Positions 35,661 to 44,714 of a stretch of 64,000 nucleotides of DNA are shown here, piece by piece. The position numbers were made by a program, and so were the translations under genes. A model generated the notes under the pieces. It saw nothing but the letters and a program-made list of their open reading frames with translations. It was not told the DNA's origin and ran no database searches. The DNA lies in contig CAMRSM010000006.1 in NCBI GenBank assembly GCA_947053345.1, forward strand, positions 1-64,000. Direction: 5' to 3'. This DNA is from an uncultured Lachnospiraceae bacterium. Lineage in GTDB: Bacteria; Bacillota; Clostridia; Lachnospirales; Lachnospiraceae. The stretch's first letter is position 1; every line of letters begins with the position of its first letter.

Positions 35661-37349
35661 CTAATTCGGTTTATAACTGCTCTTGAGCGATACGATGCGG
35701 TTGAACACAAGCGCCCCGTCCGCGGAATCCTTATAATCCACACAGAAGAAACCATTCCTTAAAAACTGGAAGCTGTCGTACGCTTTTGCCTCCCCGATCA
35801 CCGGTTCGACATAGCAGTTTTCCATAACAGCGACCGAGTTCGGATTTAAGTTCATGGAGCCGTCTTCTTCGTTATAAACACCTTTTTCCTCATCAATAAG
35901 GTTTTCATACAGGCGTGCGGTCACCTTCACTGCATGCGGCACGGATACCCAGTGGATCGTCCCCTTCACCTTGCGCCCGGCAAATCCCGAGCCGCTCTTG
36001 GTCTCCGGGTCGTATGTGCAGTGGACCTCGGTCACATTGCCCGCCCCATCTGTCACATAATCCGTGCAGGTCACGAAGTATGCATTCATCAGCCGCACTT
36101 CATTGCCCGGATAAAGACGGAAATATTTTTTTGGCGGATCGACCATGAAATCTTCCCGCTCGATGTAAAGCTCCCTGCTAAACGGTATCTGACGCGTCCC
36201 CATCGACTCATTCTCCGGGTTATTCCAGGCATCAAGGTACTCGACTTTCCCTTCGGGATAGTTCGTTATGACAAGCTTCACCGGATTAAGCACCGCCATC
36301 ACCCGCGGCCGTTTCAACTTGAGATCCTCGCGGATACAATACTCAAGCATCCCGTAATCCGCCGAACTGTACGCTTTTGAAACGCCGCAAAGCTCCATGA
36401 ACATGCGGATTGATTCCGGGGTATAGCCGCGCCGCCTGAGCGCGCTGATCGTCACTAGCCTCGGATCATCCCAGCCGTCCACGACCCCTTCCTCCACAAG
36501 CTTTTTGATGTAACGCTTGCCGGTCACCACATTCGTCAGGTACTGCTTTGCAAATTCTATCTGCTTCGGAGGGTTCTCATACTCCAGTTCGCGCACTACC
36601 CAGTCGTAAAGCGGCCTGTGATCCTCAAACTCAAGTGTACATACCGAGTGGGTTACACCCTCGATCGCGTCCTCGATCGGATGGGCAAAATCGTACATCG
36701 GGTAAATGCACCATTTATCCCCTGTCCTGTGGTGGTTCATATGCGCCACACGGTAGATCACCGGATCCCTCATGTTCATATTGGGCGATGCCATGTCGAT
36801 CTTGGCCCGGAGCACTCTCTCCCCGTCCGCGAACTCACCGTTCTTCATGCGCTCAAACAAATCAAGATTTTCCTCCGTGCTCCGCCCGCGGTATGGGCTG
36901 TCCTTGCCTGGCTCCGTGAGCGTGCCCCGGTACTGCCGCATCTCATCCGCGCTCAAATCGCACACAAAGGCTTTCCCTTTTTTGATCAGCTTTACCGCAC
37001 ATTCATACATCTGGTCAAAATAATCCGACGCAAAAAACAGACGATCCTCAAAATCACCGCCAACCCACCGGACATCACGGACTATGGATTCCACAAATTC
37101 CGTTTTTTCCTTTGTCGGATTTGTATCGTCAAAACGCAGGTTGAATTTTCCCCCGTACTTTTTTGCAAGCCCGTAATTTAGAAGAATCGACTTGGCATGT
37201 CCGATGTGAAGATAACCGTTCGGCTCCGGAGGGAAACGCGTCACTACCTGTTTGCAGCGCCCCTCACTGATATCCTTGTCGATGATCATTTCAATGAAAT
37301 TTTTGGAGACCGCTTCGTTTTCTGCTACCGCCCCGTTGCTCTCGTCCAT
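35661..37349 (-). CDS. glnS: Glutaminyl-tRNA synthetase
   Basis: A 562-residue class I aminoacyl-tRNA synthetase charging tRNA-Gln. The ATG at 37349 ([13 protein letters not shown]) has GGAGG 9 bases upstream; nearby ATGs at 37355 and 37358 sit too close to it. The HIGH region is [16 protein letters not shown], followed by [14 protein letters not shown] and [20 protein letters not shown]. The KMSKS-equivalent lies around [15 protein letters not shown] and departs from the usual MSKRKL wording. The C-terminal beta barrels bind the anticodon. Presence of GlnRS means glutamine is charged directly at least for one tRNA. Confidence 0.95.
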   Translation of the reverse strand: MDESNGAVAENEAVSKNFIEMIIDKDISEGRCKQVVTRFPPEPNGYLHIGHAKSILLNYGLAKKYGGKFNLRFDDTNPTKEKTEFVESIVRDVRWVGGDFEDRLFFASDYFDQMYECAVKLIKKGKAFVCDLSADEMRQYRGTLTEPGKDSPYRGRSTEENLDLFERMKNGEFADGERVLRAKIDMASPNMNMRDPVIYRVAHMNHHRTGDKWCIYPMYDFAHPIEDAIEGVTHSVCTLEFEDHRPLYDWVVRELEYENPPKQIEFAKQYLTNVVTGKRYIKKLVEEGVVDGWDDPRLVTISALRRRGYTPESIRMFMELCGVSKAYSSADYGMLEYCIREDLKLKRPRVMAVLNPVKLVITNYPEGKVEYLDAWNNPENESMGTRQIPFSRELYIEREDFMVDPPKKYFRLYPGNEVRLMNAYFVTCTDYVTDGAGNVTEVHCTYDPETKSGSGFAGRKVKGTIHWVSVPHAVKVTARLYENLIDEEKGVYNEEDGSMNLNPNSVAVMENCYVEPVIGEAKAYDSFQFLRNGFFCVDYKDSADGALVFNRIVSLKSSYKPN

Positions 37350-37381
37350 TTCCATCATCCTCCACAAAACTATAATTATCT

Positions 37382-37410
37382 ATATGATATCACAAGATTT
37401 TGATTTCGTA
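37382..37410 (-). promoter_or_regulatory. Promoter of glnS
   Basis: On the minus strand TTTACG (37405-37410) and TATCAT (37382-37387) with a 17-base spacer. The gap before glnS is too short for a T-box. Confidence 0.45.
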
Positions 37411-37420
37411 AAGTGAAAAG

Positions 37421-37451
37421 AAAAAAAAGACCCAAAGCTGTTTGCTTTAGG
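37421..37451 (-). terminator. Terminator of the SleB-like hydrolase gene
   Basis: On the minus strand GACCTAAAGC and GCTTTGGGTC pair (one G-U) around a 5-base loop, followed by a run of eight T. Confidence 0.9.
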
Positions 37452-37469
37452 TCTTTTGCCCATATTTTG

Positions 37470-38336
37470 TCAAAAGAAAATATGGCAGCCGATCACCGTG
37501 TACGGAACTCCCTTTTTCTTACATTTTGCCTTTGAACTGCTGATCCCCATGTTAAAATACAGGTAGGAACCATCAATCACCTTCTTGCCCTCAAGCGCTT
37601 CCTTCGCCGCCTCGATGCAGCCCTCCATCTGCTCCCTCTGCCATGCTTTATCGTAGTTGTCCGCTTTGTACATCTTTAAGACTTTTTCGTAATTGCTGCC
37701 CTTTGTCGTCCACTTCCCGTTCGACTTTACATATACCGGGCTGAACTGCCTGCCCCAGCGCTCACAGTCGTAGATGGCCTCCTTGATCGTGGTCACATGG
37801 TCAAATACATCACTCTCCACACGGTTCATGATGACGTTTGCCACCGCGATCTTGCCCTTCTTCTCCTGGTTTCCCGCCTCGCAATAGATGATGCACGCGA
37901 GATACATCAGTTCCTCCTGCGTGTACTCCGGGAGCTTGGCCTGCTCATTCTCAATCGTCGCGCTCAAAGAACTTGTGATCGAGCTTTCCAAGATGCTCAT
38001 CAGGTTCGCCGTCTCTTCCGTGAGCGCCTCCTGCGCTTCCTCTATCCCTGCCGCGGCTCCGTCCGGCTCCGTGGTTTCCTCCTGGTTCCAGGCAGCCACC
38101 TCTTCCGGCGTAAAAGCGCCCTGCGCTTCCTCCGCATCTTTGTTCTCTTTCCCTTTTTCCGGTTCCGCGGTCCCGCTTCCCTGCGCTTCCCCTTCCAAGC
38201 CTCCCGCCTCGTTCTCCGGAACAGTTTCCTCCGACGCAGCCTGTGCGTCAGCTCCCGATGCAAGCACTGCCATCCCTTCTGACGCAAATAACGTACAGCA
38301 AACCAACCCCATCAAAACCAGCTTCTTGAACTTCAT
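37470..38336 (-). CDS. Secreted cell-wall hydrolase, SleB-like
   Basis: A 288-residue exported protein. The signal peptide is residues 1-27 (LVLMGLVCCTLFASEG...VLASG). An Ala/Glu-rich spacer (about 28-135, e.g. EEAQGAFTPEEVAAWNQEET) leads to a Hydrolase_2 domain. That domain has EELMYLACIIYCEAGNQ with the likely catalytic glutamate, GKIAVANVIMNRV, and a C-terminal SYLYFNMG region. Members include the spore cortex-lytic SleB and vegetative wall hydrolases. The ATG follows AAAGGAG. A strong promoter with repeated TTACGAAA leader motifs points to vegetative, perhaps wall-stress, control. Confidence 0.88.
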   Translation of the reverse strand: MKFKKLVLMGLVCCTLFASEGMAVLASGADAQAASEETVPENEAGGLEGEAQGSGTAEPEKGKENKDAEEAQGAFTPEEVAAWNQEETTEPDGAAAGIEEAQEALTEETANLMSILESSITSSLSATIENEQAKLPEYTQEELMYLACIIYCEAGNQEKKGKIAVANVIMNRVESDVFDHVTTIKEAIYDCERWGRQFSPVYVKSNGKWTTKGSNYEKVLKMYKADNYDKAWQREQMEGCIEAAKEALEGKKVIDGSYLYFNMGISSSKAKCKKKGVPYTVIGCHIFF

Positions 38337-38340
38337 TGTG

Positions 38341-38429
38341 AAATCTCCTTTACATCCATTTTACAGATAATTACGAAATTATTATTTTTCGTAACAACTC
38401 GTTTCAATTCTGTAACAATTTCGTAATAT
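38341..38429 (-). promoter_or_regulatory. Repeat-rich leader of the SleB-like gene
   Basis: The leader carries TTACGAAA three times, two of them forming the inverted pair TTACGAAA/TTTCGTAA near 38372-38395. It also has TGTTAC-N5-TGAAAC, a loose match to a WalR box. Its function is not proven. Confidence 0.4.
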
Positions 38430-38457
38430 ATTATAGCAGAGATTTAACAATTGTCAA
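38430..38457 (-). promoter_or_regulatory. Near-consensus promoter of the SleB-like gene
   Basis: On the minus strand TTGACA (38452-38457) and TATAAT (38430-38435) with a 16-base spacer; both hexamers are perfect. Confidence 0.85.
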
Positions 38458-38463
38458 GGGTTT

Positions 38464-39576
38464 TTATTCCTGCACTTCTTTTCGGTACTGCGCAAGCAGC
38501 AGATCCACCATCCGCCCGTAACTCTGGACACCGTCCTCCTGATGGTTCGCCTTTAAGTACGCGTCATTGATCTTCTGCGCCGTGTTGCTGACCGGCTTAT
38601 CCTTAAACTCGGCCCAGTATTCCGAGTTTGCGCGCAGGTCGCGCGACACCCCGTCAGAATAGTACGCCCGCGCCTCGTAATATAGATCCGCATCCTTCGC
38701 GTAGAGCGCATTCCCCGCAAGGATGAGCGCCTCCATCAGGCCGCTGTAGCGAAGTTCCGTACTCTTTGATGCCTGGCAGGCAAGATAGGAAATATAATTC
38801 GCCTCATCCTCGCGGATAAATCCTTTTAAATGCGCAAGCTCATGGCACATCGTTGAGCCGATGGAATAGTCCGGGATATCAATATTGACATTTGCCTCCA
38901 TCGTAAACGGGCAGAAAATCCCTGTCAGCTCCGTCTGGGACATCACATGGGAAAAATAAATATGCTTTGGCTGCGGGCAGTAACCGCCGAAAATATCATA
39001 CTGCCCTGCAAGCTCATGAAACGCCGCCACCGCCTCCTTCCCGAGCTGTTTTTTACTCACGGAGAGGGAGTACACACCGCGCTCATCCTCATAGCAGGCT
39101 AACTGTTCCCGCGCCGCACTTGTCTCCTTCGCAAGTTTAACAACCAGCCCGTATAGCTCCTCCTTTGTTGCCGGCTGCACCGTAAGCTCCAGATATGTCC
39201 CGACCGGATATCGGTAATAGTTGATGGAGCAGCCCATCACAAGCAGGAATACGACAACCGACACGATGCAGCCGACATTCAAGAATGCTTTCGCCAGCCG
39301 GAAACCGCGATCCTCCTTGCGCCGGATCATGCGCACGGTAAAAAACACAAGCAAAAACAACGCCAAGGGCGGCAGTGCCAAAATCCCGAGCTCCATCAGC
39401 GAGAACGGCAACAGCCCCGTGACATGCGCCATCACCCACGAAATCCCGACAAAAAGACCGCGCGCAAACACATGCTCCGCAATCTCTGAGGAACGGGATG
39501 CCGCAAACAGTGAAAGGAGCGCGGCCGGCAACAGCAAAAGTATCCAGATCCGTTTCAATTTCAAAAAACGCTTCAT
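38464..39576 (-). CDS. DUF3810-domain membrane protein with HExxH motif
   Basis: A 370-residue membrane protein. The ATG at 39576 (MKRFLKLKRIW) follows AGGAGGG. Three hydrophobic helices lie in the first 130 residues (ILLLLPAALLSLFAAS, LMELGILALPPLALFLLVFF, VGCIVSVVVFLLVMG). The extracytoplasmic or soluble part then carries MCHELAHLKGFIREDEANY, a zinc-peptidase-type HExxH with a downstream glutamate. DUF3810 proteins are of unknown function but look like membrane-bound metallopeptidases. It lies 49 bases after pepF and is probably in the same operon. Confidence 0.85.
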   Translation of the reverse strand: MKRFLKLKRIWILLLLPAALLSLFAASRSSEIAEHVFARGLFVGISWVMAHVTGLLPFSLMELGILALPPLALFLLVFFTVRMIRRKEDRGFRLAKAFLNVGCIVSVVVFLLVMGCSINYYRYPVGTYLELTVQPATKEELYGLVVKLAKETSAAREQLACYEDERGVYSLSVSKKQLGKEAVAAFHELAGQYDIFGGYCPQPKHIYFSHVMSQTELTGIFCPFTMEANVNIDIPDYSIGSTMCHELAHLKGFIREDEANYISYLACQASKSTELRYSGLMEALILAGNALYAKDADLYYEARAYYSDGVSRDLRANSEYWAEFKDKPVSNTAQKINDAYLKANHQEDGVQSYGRMVDLLLAQYRKEVQE

Positions 39577-39625
39577 CGTATCCCTCCTGAATCGTAGTTT
39601 GGCCAAAGCCATGGATATCCTGCTT

Positions 39626-41389
39626 TTAGCGCATTCCTTCCGTCAGGCTCAAAAATTCATCCACACGGTCCGCATAGCTTTTTAAGCTCTTCTCAAAAAA
39701 GTCGGGTTTCGTCAAATCAATGCCCGCCATCGCCGCCGCATCCTCCACGCTGCATGTCGCCGTCGCCTTTAGGAGTGAGCGGTATTTCGGCAGGAATGCC
39801 GCCCCTTCCTCCCGGTACTGCGCGTACAGACCGCGCGCGAACAATCCGCCGAACGCGTATGGGAAATTATAAAAATTAAGCCCGGAAAAATAATAATGCT
39901 GCTTGTTGATCCACATGCCCGGATGCAGAAATTCCGGGTCAAGCCCGTCCCCATAAGCTTCCTTCTGCGCGGCAAGCATCAATCCGTCCAGCTCGTCAGC
40001 AAATAAAAAGCCGTCCTCCTTCTTCTCAAATACTGCCGTCTCAAACAGATAGCGCGAATAAATGTCGCACATGATCTGCGTCACATCCTGGAGCTGGCTC
40101 TCGATCAGGCCGAGCCGCTCTTCCCCCTCTGCCGCCGCAATCGCCGCGTCCATCACTATGGTCTCGTTGAAATTTGATGCCGTCTCTGCAACCGGCATCG
40201 GGTAACCCGTATTGCCGATCCGGTTTTCAAAAATCTGCTGGTTATGGTAAGCGTGGCCGAGCTCATGCGCCAGCGTCACCACATCGCTCAGCGTCCCGTC
40301 GAAATTTGTCAGGATGCGGCTCTGGCGCACACAGTACAGATCCGCGCAAAACGCGCCGCCCTGCTTGCCCTTGCGCGGATAGAAATCAATCCACGCCTCG
40401 TCAAAGGCGCGCTCCACCATCGCGGCAAGATCCTCCGCAAAGCCGCCGAATATCCCAACCAGATAATCCTTTGCCTCCTGCGCTGTAAAGCGGCGGCTGC
40501 TGCCTCCCATCGGTGCAAAAAGATCGTACCACGGCAGCCCGTTTTTATGGCCGAGCAATTCTCCCTTGCGGCGCAGATACTGCCGGAACTTTGGAAAATA
40601 CTCCCGCATCGCTGTGAACATCGCGTCAAGCGTTTCCCGTTTCATCCTTGACTGCCATAACGTTTCCTCAAGCGGCGACGCGTAGTGGCGCAGTTTTATC
40701 ATGGTCAATGTCTGCTGTTTGATGTTGTTCAGGGAAAACGCCGCCGCGTCCCGGATCTTTGCGTAGCTTGCAAGCTCCGCCCCGTACGCTGCCCTGCGGA
40801 CAGACGGATCCTTGTCGTAGGCAAGGTTGCGGATATCCGGGAGTGTCAGCTCCTTCCCGTCGTAATCCACTTTCAACATGGCGGTCAGATACGAGCGCTG
40901 TTTCTCCCACGCAGAGGCACCGGAAAGTTCCAGCTTTGCCACCGCCTCCTCCACTTCCTCGCTCAGGTTATGCGCCGCGCCCTCCTTCATGCGGCACAGG
41001 CGGTACGCATACTCTTTTAACAGCTCATCCGACGCGGTCACGCCCTCAAGGTCATCCACCTCCGCCACAAATTTTTCAAACGCGACAACAGCCCTTGTCC
41101 TCTCCTGCTGCAGTTTCCGGATCTTTTCGCAATAGTCCGCGGCCTGCTTATCGGCGCTGTTGGCATATTCCTGAAGGCTGCAAAAGGAATAAAGTTTGCC
41201 GGACAATTCCGAGACGGCATCCGATGCCACCAGCAGGTTATGTATGCTCTGTGCCGGCTTCTCCCGGTCAAGTGCCCCCGCCGCTTTGTTGTACTCCGCA
41301 ATCTTCTCCTCCAAACCGGCAAGATCAGCAAGAAATGCAGGATCCTCATAGCCGCTGTACAATTCTTTTAAAGACCATTCGCTGTTCAT
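39626..41389 (-). CDS. pepF: Oligoendopeptidase F
   Basis: A 587-residue cytoplasmic M3 metallopeptidase that cuts oligopeptides. The zinc site is HELGH in VTLAHELGHAYHNQQ, with the downstream glutamate in SNFNETIVMDAAI. The helical N-terminal half (LEEKIAEYNKAAGALDREKP, LYSFCSLQEYANSA) forms the substrate channel. The PYAFGGLFARGLYAQYREEG and DAAAMAGIDLTKPDFF segments near the end are family hallmarks. The ATG at 41389 follows TTGGAGGG. Upstream lies a tandem array of promoter-like repeats, so its transcription may be unusually regulated. Confidence 0.96.
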   Translation of the reverse strand: MNSEWSLKELYSGYEDPAFLADLAGLEEKIAEYNKAAGALDREKPAQSIHNLLVASDAVSELSGKLYSFCSLQEYANSADKQAADYCEKIRKLQQERTRAVVAFEKFVAEVDDLEGVTASDELLKEYAYRLCRMKEGAAHNLSEEVEEAVAKLELSGASAWEKQRSYLTAMLKVDYDGKELTLPDIRNLAYDKDPSVRRAAYGAELASYAKIRDAAAFSLNNIKQQTLTMIKLRHYASPLEETLWQSRMKRETLDAMFTAMREYFPKFRQYLRRKGELLGHKNGLPWYDLFAPMGGSSRRFTAQEAKDYLVGIFGGFAEDLAAMVERAFDEAWIDFYPRKGKQGGAFCADLYCVRQSRILTNFDGTLSDVVTLAHELGHAYHNQQIFENRIGNTGYPMPVAETASNFNETIVMDAAIAAAEGEERLGLIESQLQDVTQIMCDIYSRYLFETAVFEKKEDGFLFADELDGLMLAAQKEAYGDGLDPEFLHPGMWINKQHYYFSGLNFYNFPYAFGGLFARGLYAQYREEGAAFLPKYRSLLKATATCSVEDAAAMAGIDLTKPDFFEKSLKSYADRVDEFLSLTEGMR

Positions 41390-41465
41390 GATTTCCCTCC
41401 AATGTCATTATGTTTTATTTCGGTTTTGGACTTTCGGCACCGTTCCCAAAAATTGAGGCGAACCG

Positions 41466-41720
41466 GCGCAGGTACAATATCTGACGATATTATACCATGT
41501 CGTTCCGACATGGTCCCTGCGGGGCATGCACATGATTTGCCAAGGAAACTGTCCTCCCTTCGGTCGGACGGCAAATCAGCGCAGGTATCATGTCTGTCGA
41601 CATTATACCATGTCGTTCCGACATGGTGCCCCCGGCGGATGCACACGGTTCGCTTTGGAAGATGTCCTCCTTCGTCGGGCGGCAAATCAGCGCCGGCATA
41701 TATCCTTCGGACATTATACC
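41466..41720 (-). repeat. Tandem ~112-bp repeat array with TATAAT boxes and palindromes
   Basis: Two full units start at 41466 and 41579 and a partial third at 41690 (lengths 113 and 111). Each begins GCGC(A/C)GG and, on the minus strand, carries TATAAT (41489-41494, 41602-41607, 41713-41718). In units 1 and 2 the box adjoins a perfect inverted repeat ACCATGTCG/CGACATGGT (41494-41514 and 41607-41627). Each full unit ends with GGCAAATCA. The array lies upstream of pepF and reads towards it. Unit lengths differ and are not both multiples of 3, so it is not coding. Confidence 0.85.
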
Positions 41721-41880
41721 ATGAAACTGCAATGATGAAAAGTGCCGTCTGCTTTCATTTTCTTGGAAATATCTCTCTTTCCTCCAATTTTTTTGTATTT
41801 TTACGTTTCTGTTTGTTATTGCGGAAATAAATTTTCTTATCTCCGGAATATTCAGCCAACTTATTTTTTTCAAAAAGTGC
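41721..41880. other. AT-rich intergenic between the repeat array and the tRNA promoter
   Basis: No gene or site recognised. The sequence is notably AT-rich. Confidence 0.4.
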
Positions 41881-41909
41881 TTGCATTTTTGTTTCTTGTG
41901 TGATATCAT
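41881..41909 (+). promoter_or_regulatory. Promoter of tRNA-Thr
   Basis: TTGCAT (41881-41886) and TATCAT (41904-41909) with a 17-base spacer, 25 bases before the tRNA. Confidence 0.7.
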
Positions 41910-41933
41910 AATACCCGGACTTGCAAAAAGTTC

Positions 41934-42006
41934 GCTGATGTGGCTCAGTCGGTAGAGCGTCGCCTTGGTAAGGCGGAGGTCACGGGTTCGATTCCCGTCA
42001 TCAGCT
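41934..42006 (+). tRNA. tRNA-Thr (anticodon GGT)
   Basis: Acceptor stem GCTGATG/CATCAGC closes perfectly. The D-arm has GGCTCAGTCGGTAGAGC, the anticodon stem CGCC..GGCG holds loop TTGGTAA with anticodon GGT, and the T-arm is CGGGTTCGATTCCCG. CCA is not encoded. It decodes ACC/ACU threonine codons. It is a single tRNA with its own promoter and terminator. Confidence 0.95.
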
Positions 42007-42021
42007 TTTTTTATTGCCTCA

Positions 42022-42066
42022 AAAAAGGCCTGGGAACCGTAGGTTTTGCGGCTCCCAGGCCTTTTT
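42022..42066. terminator. Terminator after tRNA-Thr
   Basis: AAAAAGGCCTGGGA and TCCCAGGCCTTTTT pair with extra CCG/CGG pairs inside and a T-run after. It can act on both strands. Confidence 0.85.
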
Positions 42067-42531
42067 ACAATCTTAACCCGCCCAAAGCGAACGATTCATC
42101 ACCCGCAGAACCCTATTTCGTCCCGGCCATACACAAGATCATAATTCCCGTTGATAACTGTACAATAACCGTCACCGCACACCTTGGGGCTTCCCTGCCC
42201 TGTGGGAAAACTCAGCCTGCCATTCTTTAACAGCCCGTATCTGCTCGGATGCAGATCCCGCCTCGCCCCCCTCATCGTTCCCGTCATCCTCACACTCCAC
42301 TTGCCACTTGCAAGAATATATTATCATCCGGTGTAAACCCGCATTCTTCCATTCCGGAATGGATTCTGCACTACTCCCCCAACGCAAAAAAGACAGATAC
42401 CCCCTCCACAATAAAGCTGCGGCAGCCGCCCCGCACAAATAATGCCGCACGCAGCGCATAATGCCTTATTTCACAGCACTTCTTCCGCTTAGAATACTAC
42501 TTTTTATAGGTCACCTAACAGAATAAGGCAA
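42067..42531. other. Intergenic stretch, possibly a decayed small gene
   Basis: Two overlapping minus-strand frames are open here: one from 42459 with a hydrophobic start (YLCGAAAAALLWRGYLSFL) and one at 42099-42293 ending in CGDGYCTVINGNYDLVYG. They could be two parts of one frameshifted gene, but neither has a convincing start and I recognise no family. Treat as non-coding unless homologues turn up. Confidence 0.3.
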
Positions 42532-42565
42532 GAAAAAAGGCGTACAGCTTTACGCTGTAAACGCC
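42532..42565 (-). terminator. Terminator overlapping the end of sigH
   Basis: On the minus strand GGCGT-ACAGC and GCTGT-ACGCC pair around the stop codon, followed by TTTTTTC. Confidence 0.75.
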
Positions 42566-43185
42566 AGTTTTTTTCGGATTCTCTGCAATGCGTTGTCCAC
42601 CATTTTCGGGCTCTTACCGAGCCTCTTTGCCACGCGGGTATAGCTTTCCTCCTCCAGATACGCTTTCAGTACCTCAAGCTCAAAATGGCTTAAACGGTTT
42701 TTGAGCCGCTCCTCCATCTGCCGCTCACTCTCCCGGTCGATCATAAGTTCCTCCGGATCGCCCGCAGCGTTCTGCAAATACCAGCGCAACGGCAAAAAAT
42801 CTTCTCCCGTCATATCCCATGCATGATCCGCGCCCTCGGCAGGCAGGGCGGCATCGAAGGAAAGGTAATCATTGAGCGGCTGGTTTTTTCGCGTGTTCGA
42901 AGCCTGGATCGCCGTGTACATCTGCCTTGAGATACAAAGCTTCGCAAACGTCGCAAATCCCGCGCTTTTTTCCTTATCATAATCACGGATGGCCTTGTAA
43001 AGTCCAATCATCCCCTCCTGAAGCAGATCCTCGCGGTCACCGCCGACCAGATACAGCGCATACGCATTTTTCCGCACCAGATTTTTATAGCGTGTAATCA
43101 GCGTCTCCGTCGCATACACATCCCCCGACGCGTCCCGCTCCAACAACTGCTCATCGGACAAAGCCTCATATTCCCTGTATTCCAT
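42550..43185 (-). CDS. sigH: RNA polymerase sigma factor, SigH (Spo0H) family
   Basis: A 211-residue sigma-70-family factor. SigH directs early sporulation and transition-phase genes. The ATG at 43185 (MEYREYEALSDEQLL) has GGGAGG 5 bases upstream. Region 2 includes LITRYKNLVRKNAYALYLVG, REDLLQEGMIGLYKAIRDYD and FATFAKLCISRQMYTAIQAS. Region 4 is SYTRVAKRLGKSPKMVDNAL plus QRIRKKL. The gene follows rlmB, as in the Bacillus cysS-mrnC-rlmB-yacP-sigH order, which supports the assignment. A terminator sits on its stop codon. Confidence 0.9.
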   Translation of the reverse strand: MEYREYEALSDEQLLERDASGDVYATETLITRYKNLVRKNAYALYLVGGDREDLLQEGMIGLYKAIRDYDKEKSAGFATFAKLCISRQMYTAIQASNTRKNQPLNDYLSFDAALPAEGADHAWDMTGEDFLPLRWYLQNAAGDPEELMIDRESERQMEERLKNRLSHFELEVLKAYLEEESYTRVAKRLGKSPKMVDNALQRIRKKLAFTA

Positions 43186-43260
43186 GCATGCCTCCCGGTA
43201 TCCTCCTTCCAAATTCTGTGGGGCATGGAGCCATCCCTTCCCCGCAGGCTTCCGGCAAAC

Positions 43261-44013
43261 TTACTGCGGCTTTGCAAACCTGCGCTGCCGCACGATCTCA
43301 TACGCCAATACCCCTGCTGCCACGGACGCATTCAGTGAATCGATGTCCCCGAACATCGGGATTTTTGTTATAAAATCGCATTTTTCCCGCACAAGACGGC
43401 TCACGCCCTCACCCTCACTGCCGATCACCAGCCCGATCGGCCCCGTCAGGTTCTGGCGGTACATCAGTTCACCGCCCATATCCGCACATACAAACCAAAG
43501 CCCCTGCTCCTTTAGTTCCTCCATCGTCTGCACCAGATTTGTCACCTTGGCCACCGGCGTATAATGGATTGCCCCCGCGCTGGACTTCGCGGCAGTCGCC
43601 GTCAGTCCCGCCGCACGCCGTTTCGGAATGATGATGCCGTGTGCGCCCGCCTGGTTTGCCGTGCGGATGATCGCCCCCAGATTGTGGGGATCCTCAATGC
43701 CGTCCAAAATCAGCACAAACGGCGGCTCGCCCTTTTCCTGTGCATTTTTTAAAATATCCTCGACCTCCGCGTATTCATAAGCCGCAGCGAACGCGACCAC
43801 ACCCTGGTGCTTGCCCGTTCCGGACATCTGGTCAAGCCGCTCTTTCGGCACGAAAGAAATGACGGTATCCCCTTTTTTTGCCTCCCGCAAAATTGTGCGC
43901 ACTGGTCCGTCCTGACATCCTTCGAGCACAAAAAGCTTGTCGATTGTTTTCCCCGCGCGGAACGCCTCAAGTACCGGATTCCGCCCCTCTATGGTCAATT
44001 CCTCATATCTCAT
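43261..44013 (-). CDS. rlmB: 23S rRNA (guanosine-2'-O-)-methyltransferase RlmB/TrmH family
   Basis: A 250-residue SPOUT methyltransferase that methylates the ribose of a 23S rRNA guanosine (G2251 in E. coli). The ATG at 44013 (MRYEELTIEGRNPVLEAF) follows AAGGAGG. The N-terminal substrate-binding domain precedes the knot domain with LDGIEDPHNLGAIIRTANQA, PKRRAAGLTATAAKSSAGA, VIGSEGEGVSRLV and the final knot motif SLNASVAAGVLAYE. It lies between mrnC and sigH in the conserved Firmicutes order. Confidence 0.95.
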   Translation of the reverse strand: MRYEELTIEGRNPVLEAFRAGKTIDKLFVLEGCQDGPVRTILREAKKGDTVISFVPKERLDQMSGTGKHQGVVAFAAAYEYAEVEDILKNAQEKGEPPFVLILDGIEDPHNLGAIIRTANQAGAHGIIIPKRRAAGLTATAAKSSAGAIHYTPVAKVTNLVQTMEELKEQGLWFVCADMGGELMYRQNLTGPIGLVIGSEGEGVSRLVREKCDFITKIPMFGDIDSLNASVAAGVLAYEIVRQRRFAKPQ

Positions 44014-44076
44014 TTCTTTTCCCCTCCTTATTCCGGCACATTCCCCGGATGTCCTCTCCATGCGCTTCCTGCTTGG

Positions 44077-44697
44077 TCATCCGCCGCTCCGGCATTCCGC
44101 GCCCGCATCTTCCTGCCGTCCGGCTTCCTGGCATCCCACACCCGCATCTTCCTGCTCAGCCTCCCGGCATTCCACGCCCGCATCTTCCGACCCGGTTTTC
44201 CGGAATCCTCTTTCGTTTTTCCCCGGCCTTGCATTTCCTGCGCATCCTTCCTGCCCACTCTCTGCCGACAGCGCATCCGTACCGGCCTTCACCAGTTCCA
44301 GAAGGCGGTCTGTCTGCCCGGTCAGGTACAAAAAGCCAAGCAGCGCTTCAAACCCTGTCGCCATACGGTACTCCACGACGGAGGCATTCTTTGCGGTCGT
44401 AAACGATTTCGCATTGCGCCCCCGCTTGTAATATCCGTGCTCCTCCGGTGTCAGAAGCGGCTCGATAATCTCCAATATCCGCTTTTGCGCCCCGGCCTTC
44501 ACAAAACTGCTTGCCCGGTGGTGAAGTTTGTTCACTTGGCTGTTTCCCTTCTCGACTAACATCGTGCGGATTACCAGATCATAAATCGCATCCCCGATGT
44601 AGGCGAGCGTCAGCGGTGAATATGTGCGGATATCCTGTGCCGTCAAACCGTACACTGCCCGCACCATCTCTGTAATTGTCCGATTTTCTTCCCCCAT
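44077..44697 (-). CDS. mrnC: Mini-ribonuclease III with repetitive C-terminal tail
   Basis: A 206-residue enzyme that matures 23S rRNA ends; typical homologues are about 130-145 residues. The ATG at 44697 (MGEENRTITEM) has GGAG upstream; an earlier ATG at 44718 lacks a site. The RNase III signature is LTLAYIGDAIYDLVIR, and conserved FTTAKNASVVEYRMATGFEA, LLGFLYLTGQTDRLLEL follow. From about residue 150 it has an extra tail with repeats of the type (E)DAGVEC, DAGVGC, DAGAEC, rich in Glu, Ala, Gly and Cys. The tail is unusual and its role is unknown. It overlaps no neighbour and is 17 bases after ispF. Confidence 0.93.
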   Translation of the reverse strand: MGEENRTITEMVRAVYGLTAQDIRTYSPLTLAYIGDAIYDLVIRTMLVEKGNSQVNKLHHRASSFVKAGAQKRILEIIEPLLTPEEHGYYKRGRNAKSFTTAKNASVVEYRMATGFEALLGFLYLTGQTDRLLELVKAGTDALSAESGQEGCAGNARPGKNERGFRKTGSEDAGVECREAEQEDAGVGCQEAGRQEDAGAECRSGG

Positions 44698-44714
44698 GCC
44701 ACGCTCCAAATATA

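Noticed and set aside
41466-41720. CRISPR array
   Set aside because: The units are about 112 bases long and repeated throughout, without short repeats and unique spacers, and no cas genes are present.
41490-41909. Open frame on the minus strand with repeated MSERHGI-like words
   Set aside because: It runs through the tandem array whose units are 113 and 111 bases, so the repeated peptide is a by-product. The palindromes and TATAAT boxes explain the conservation better than coding.
42172-42459. A 95-residue small secreted protein
   Set aside because: There is only a weak start signal, no terminator of its own and no recognised family, and an overlapping frame looks equally plausible.
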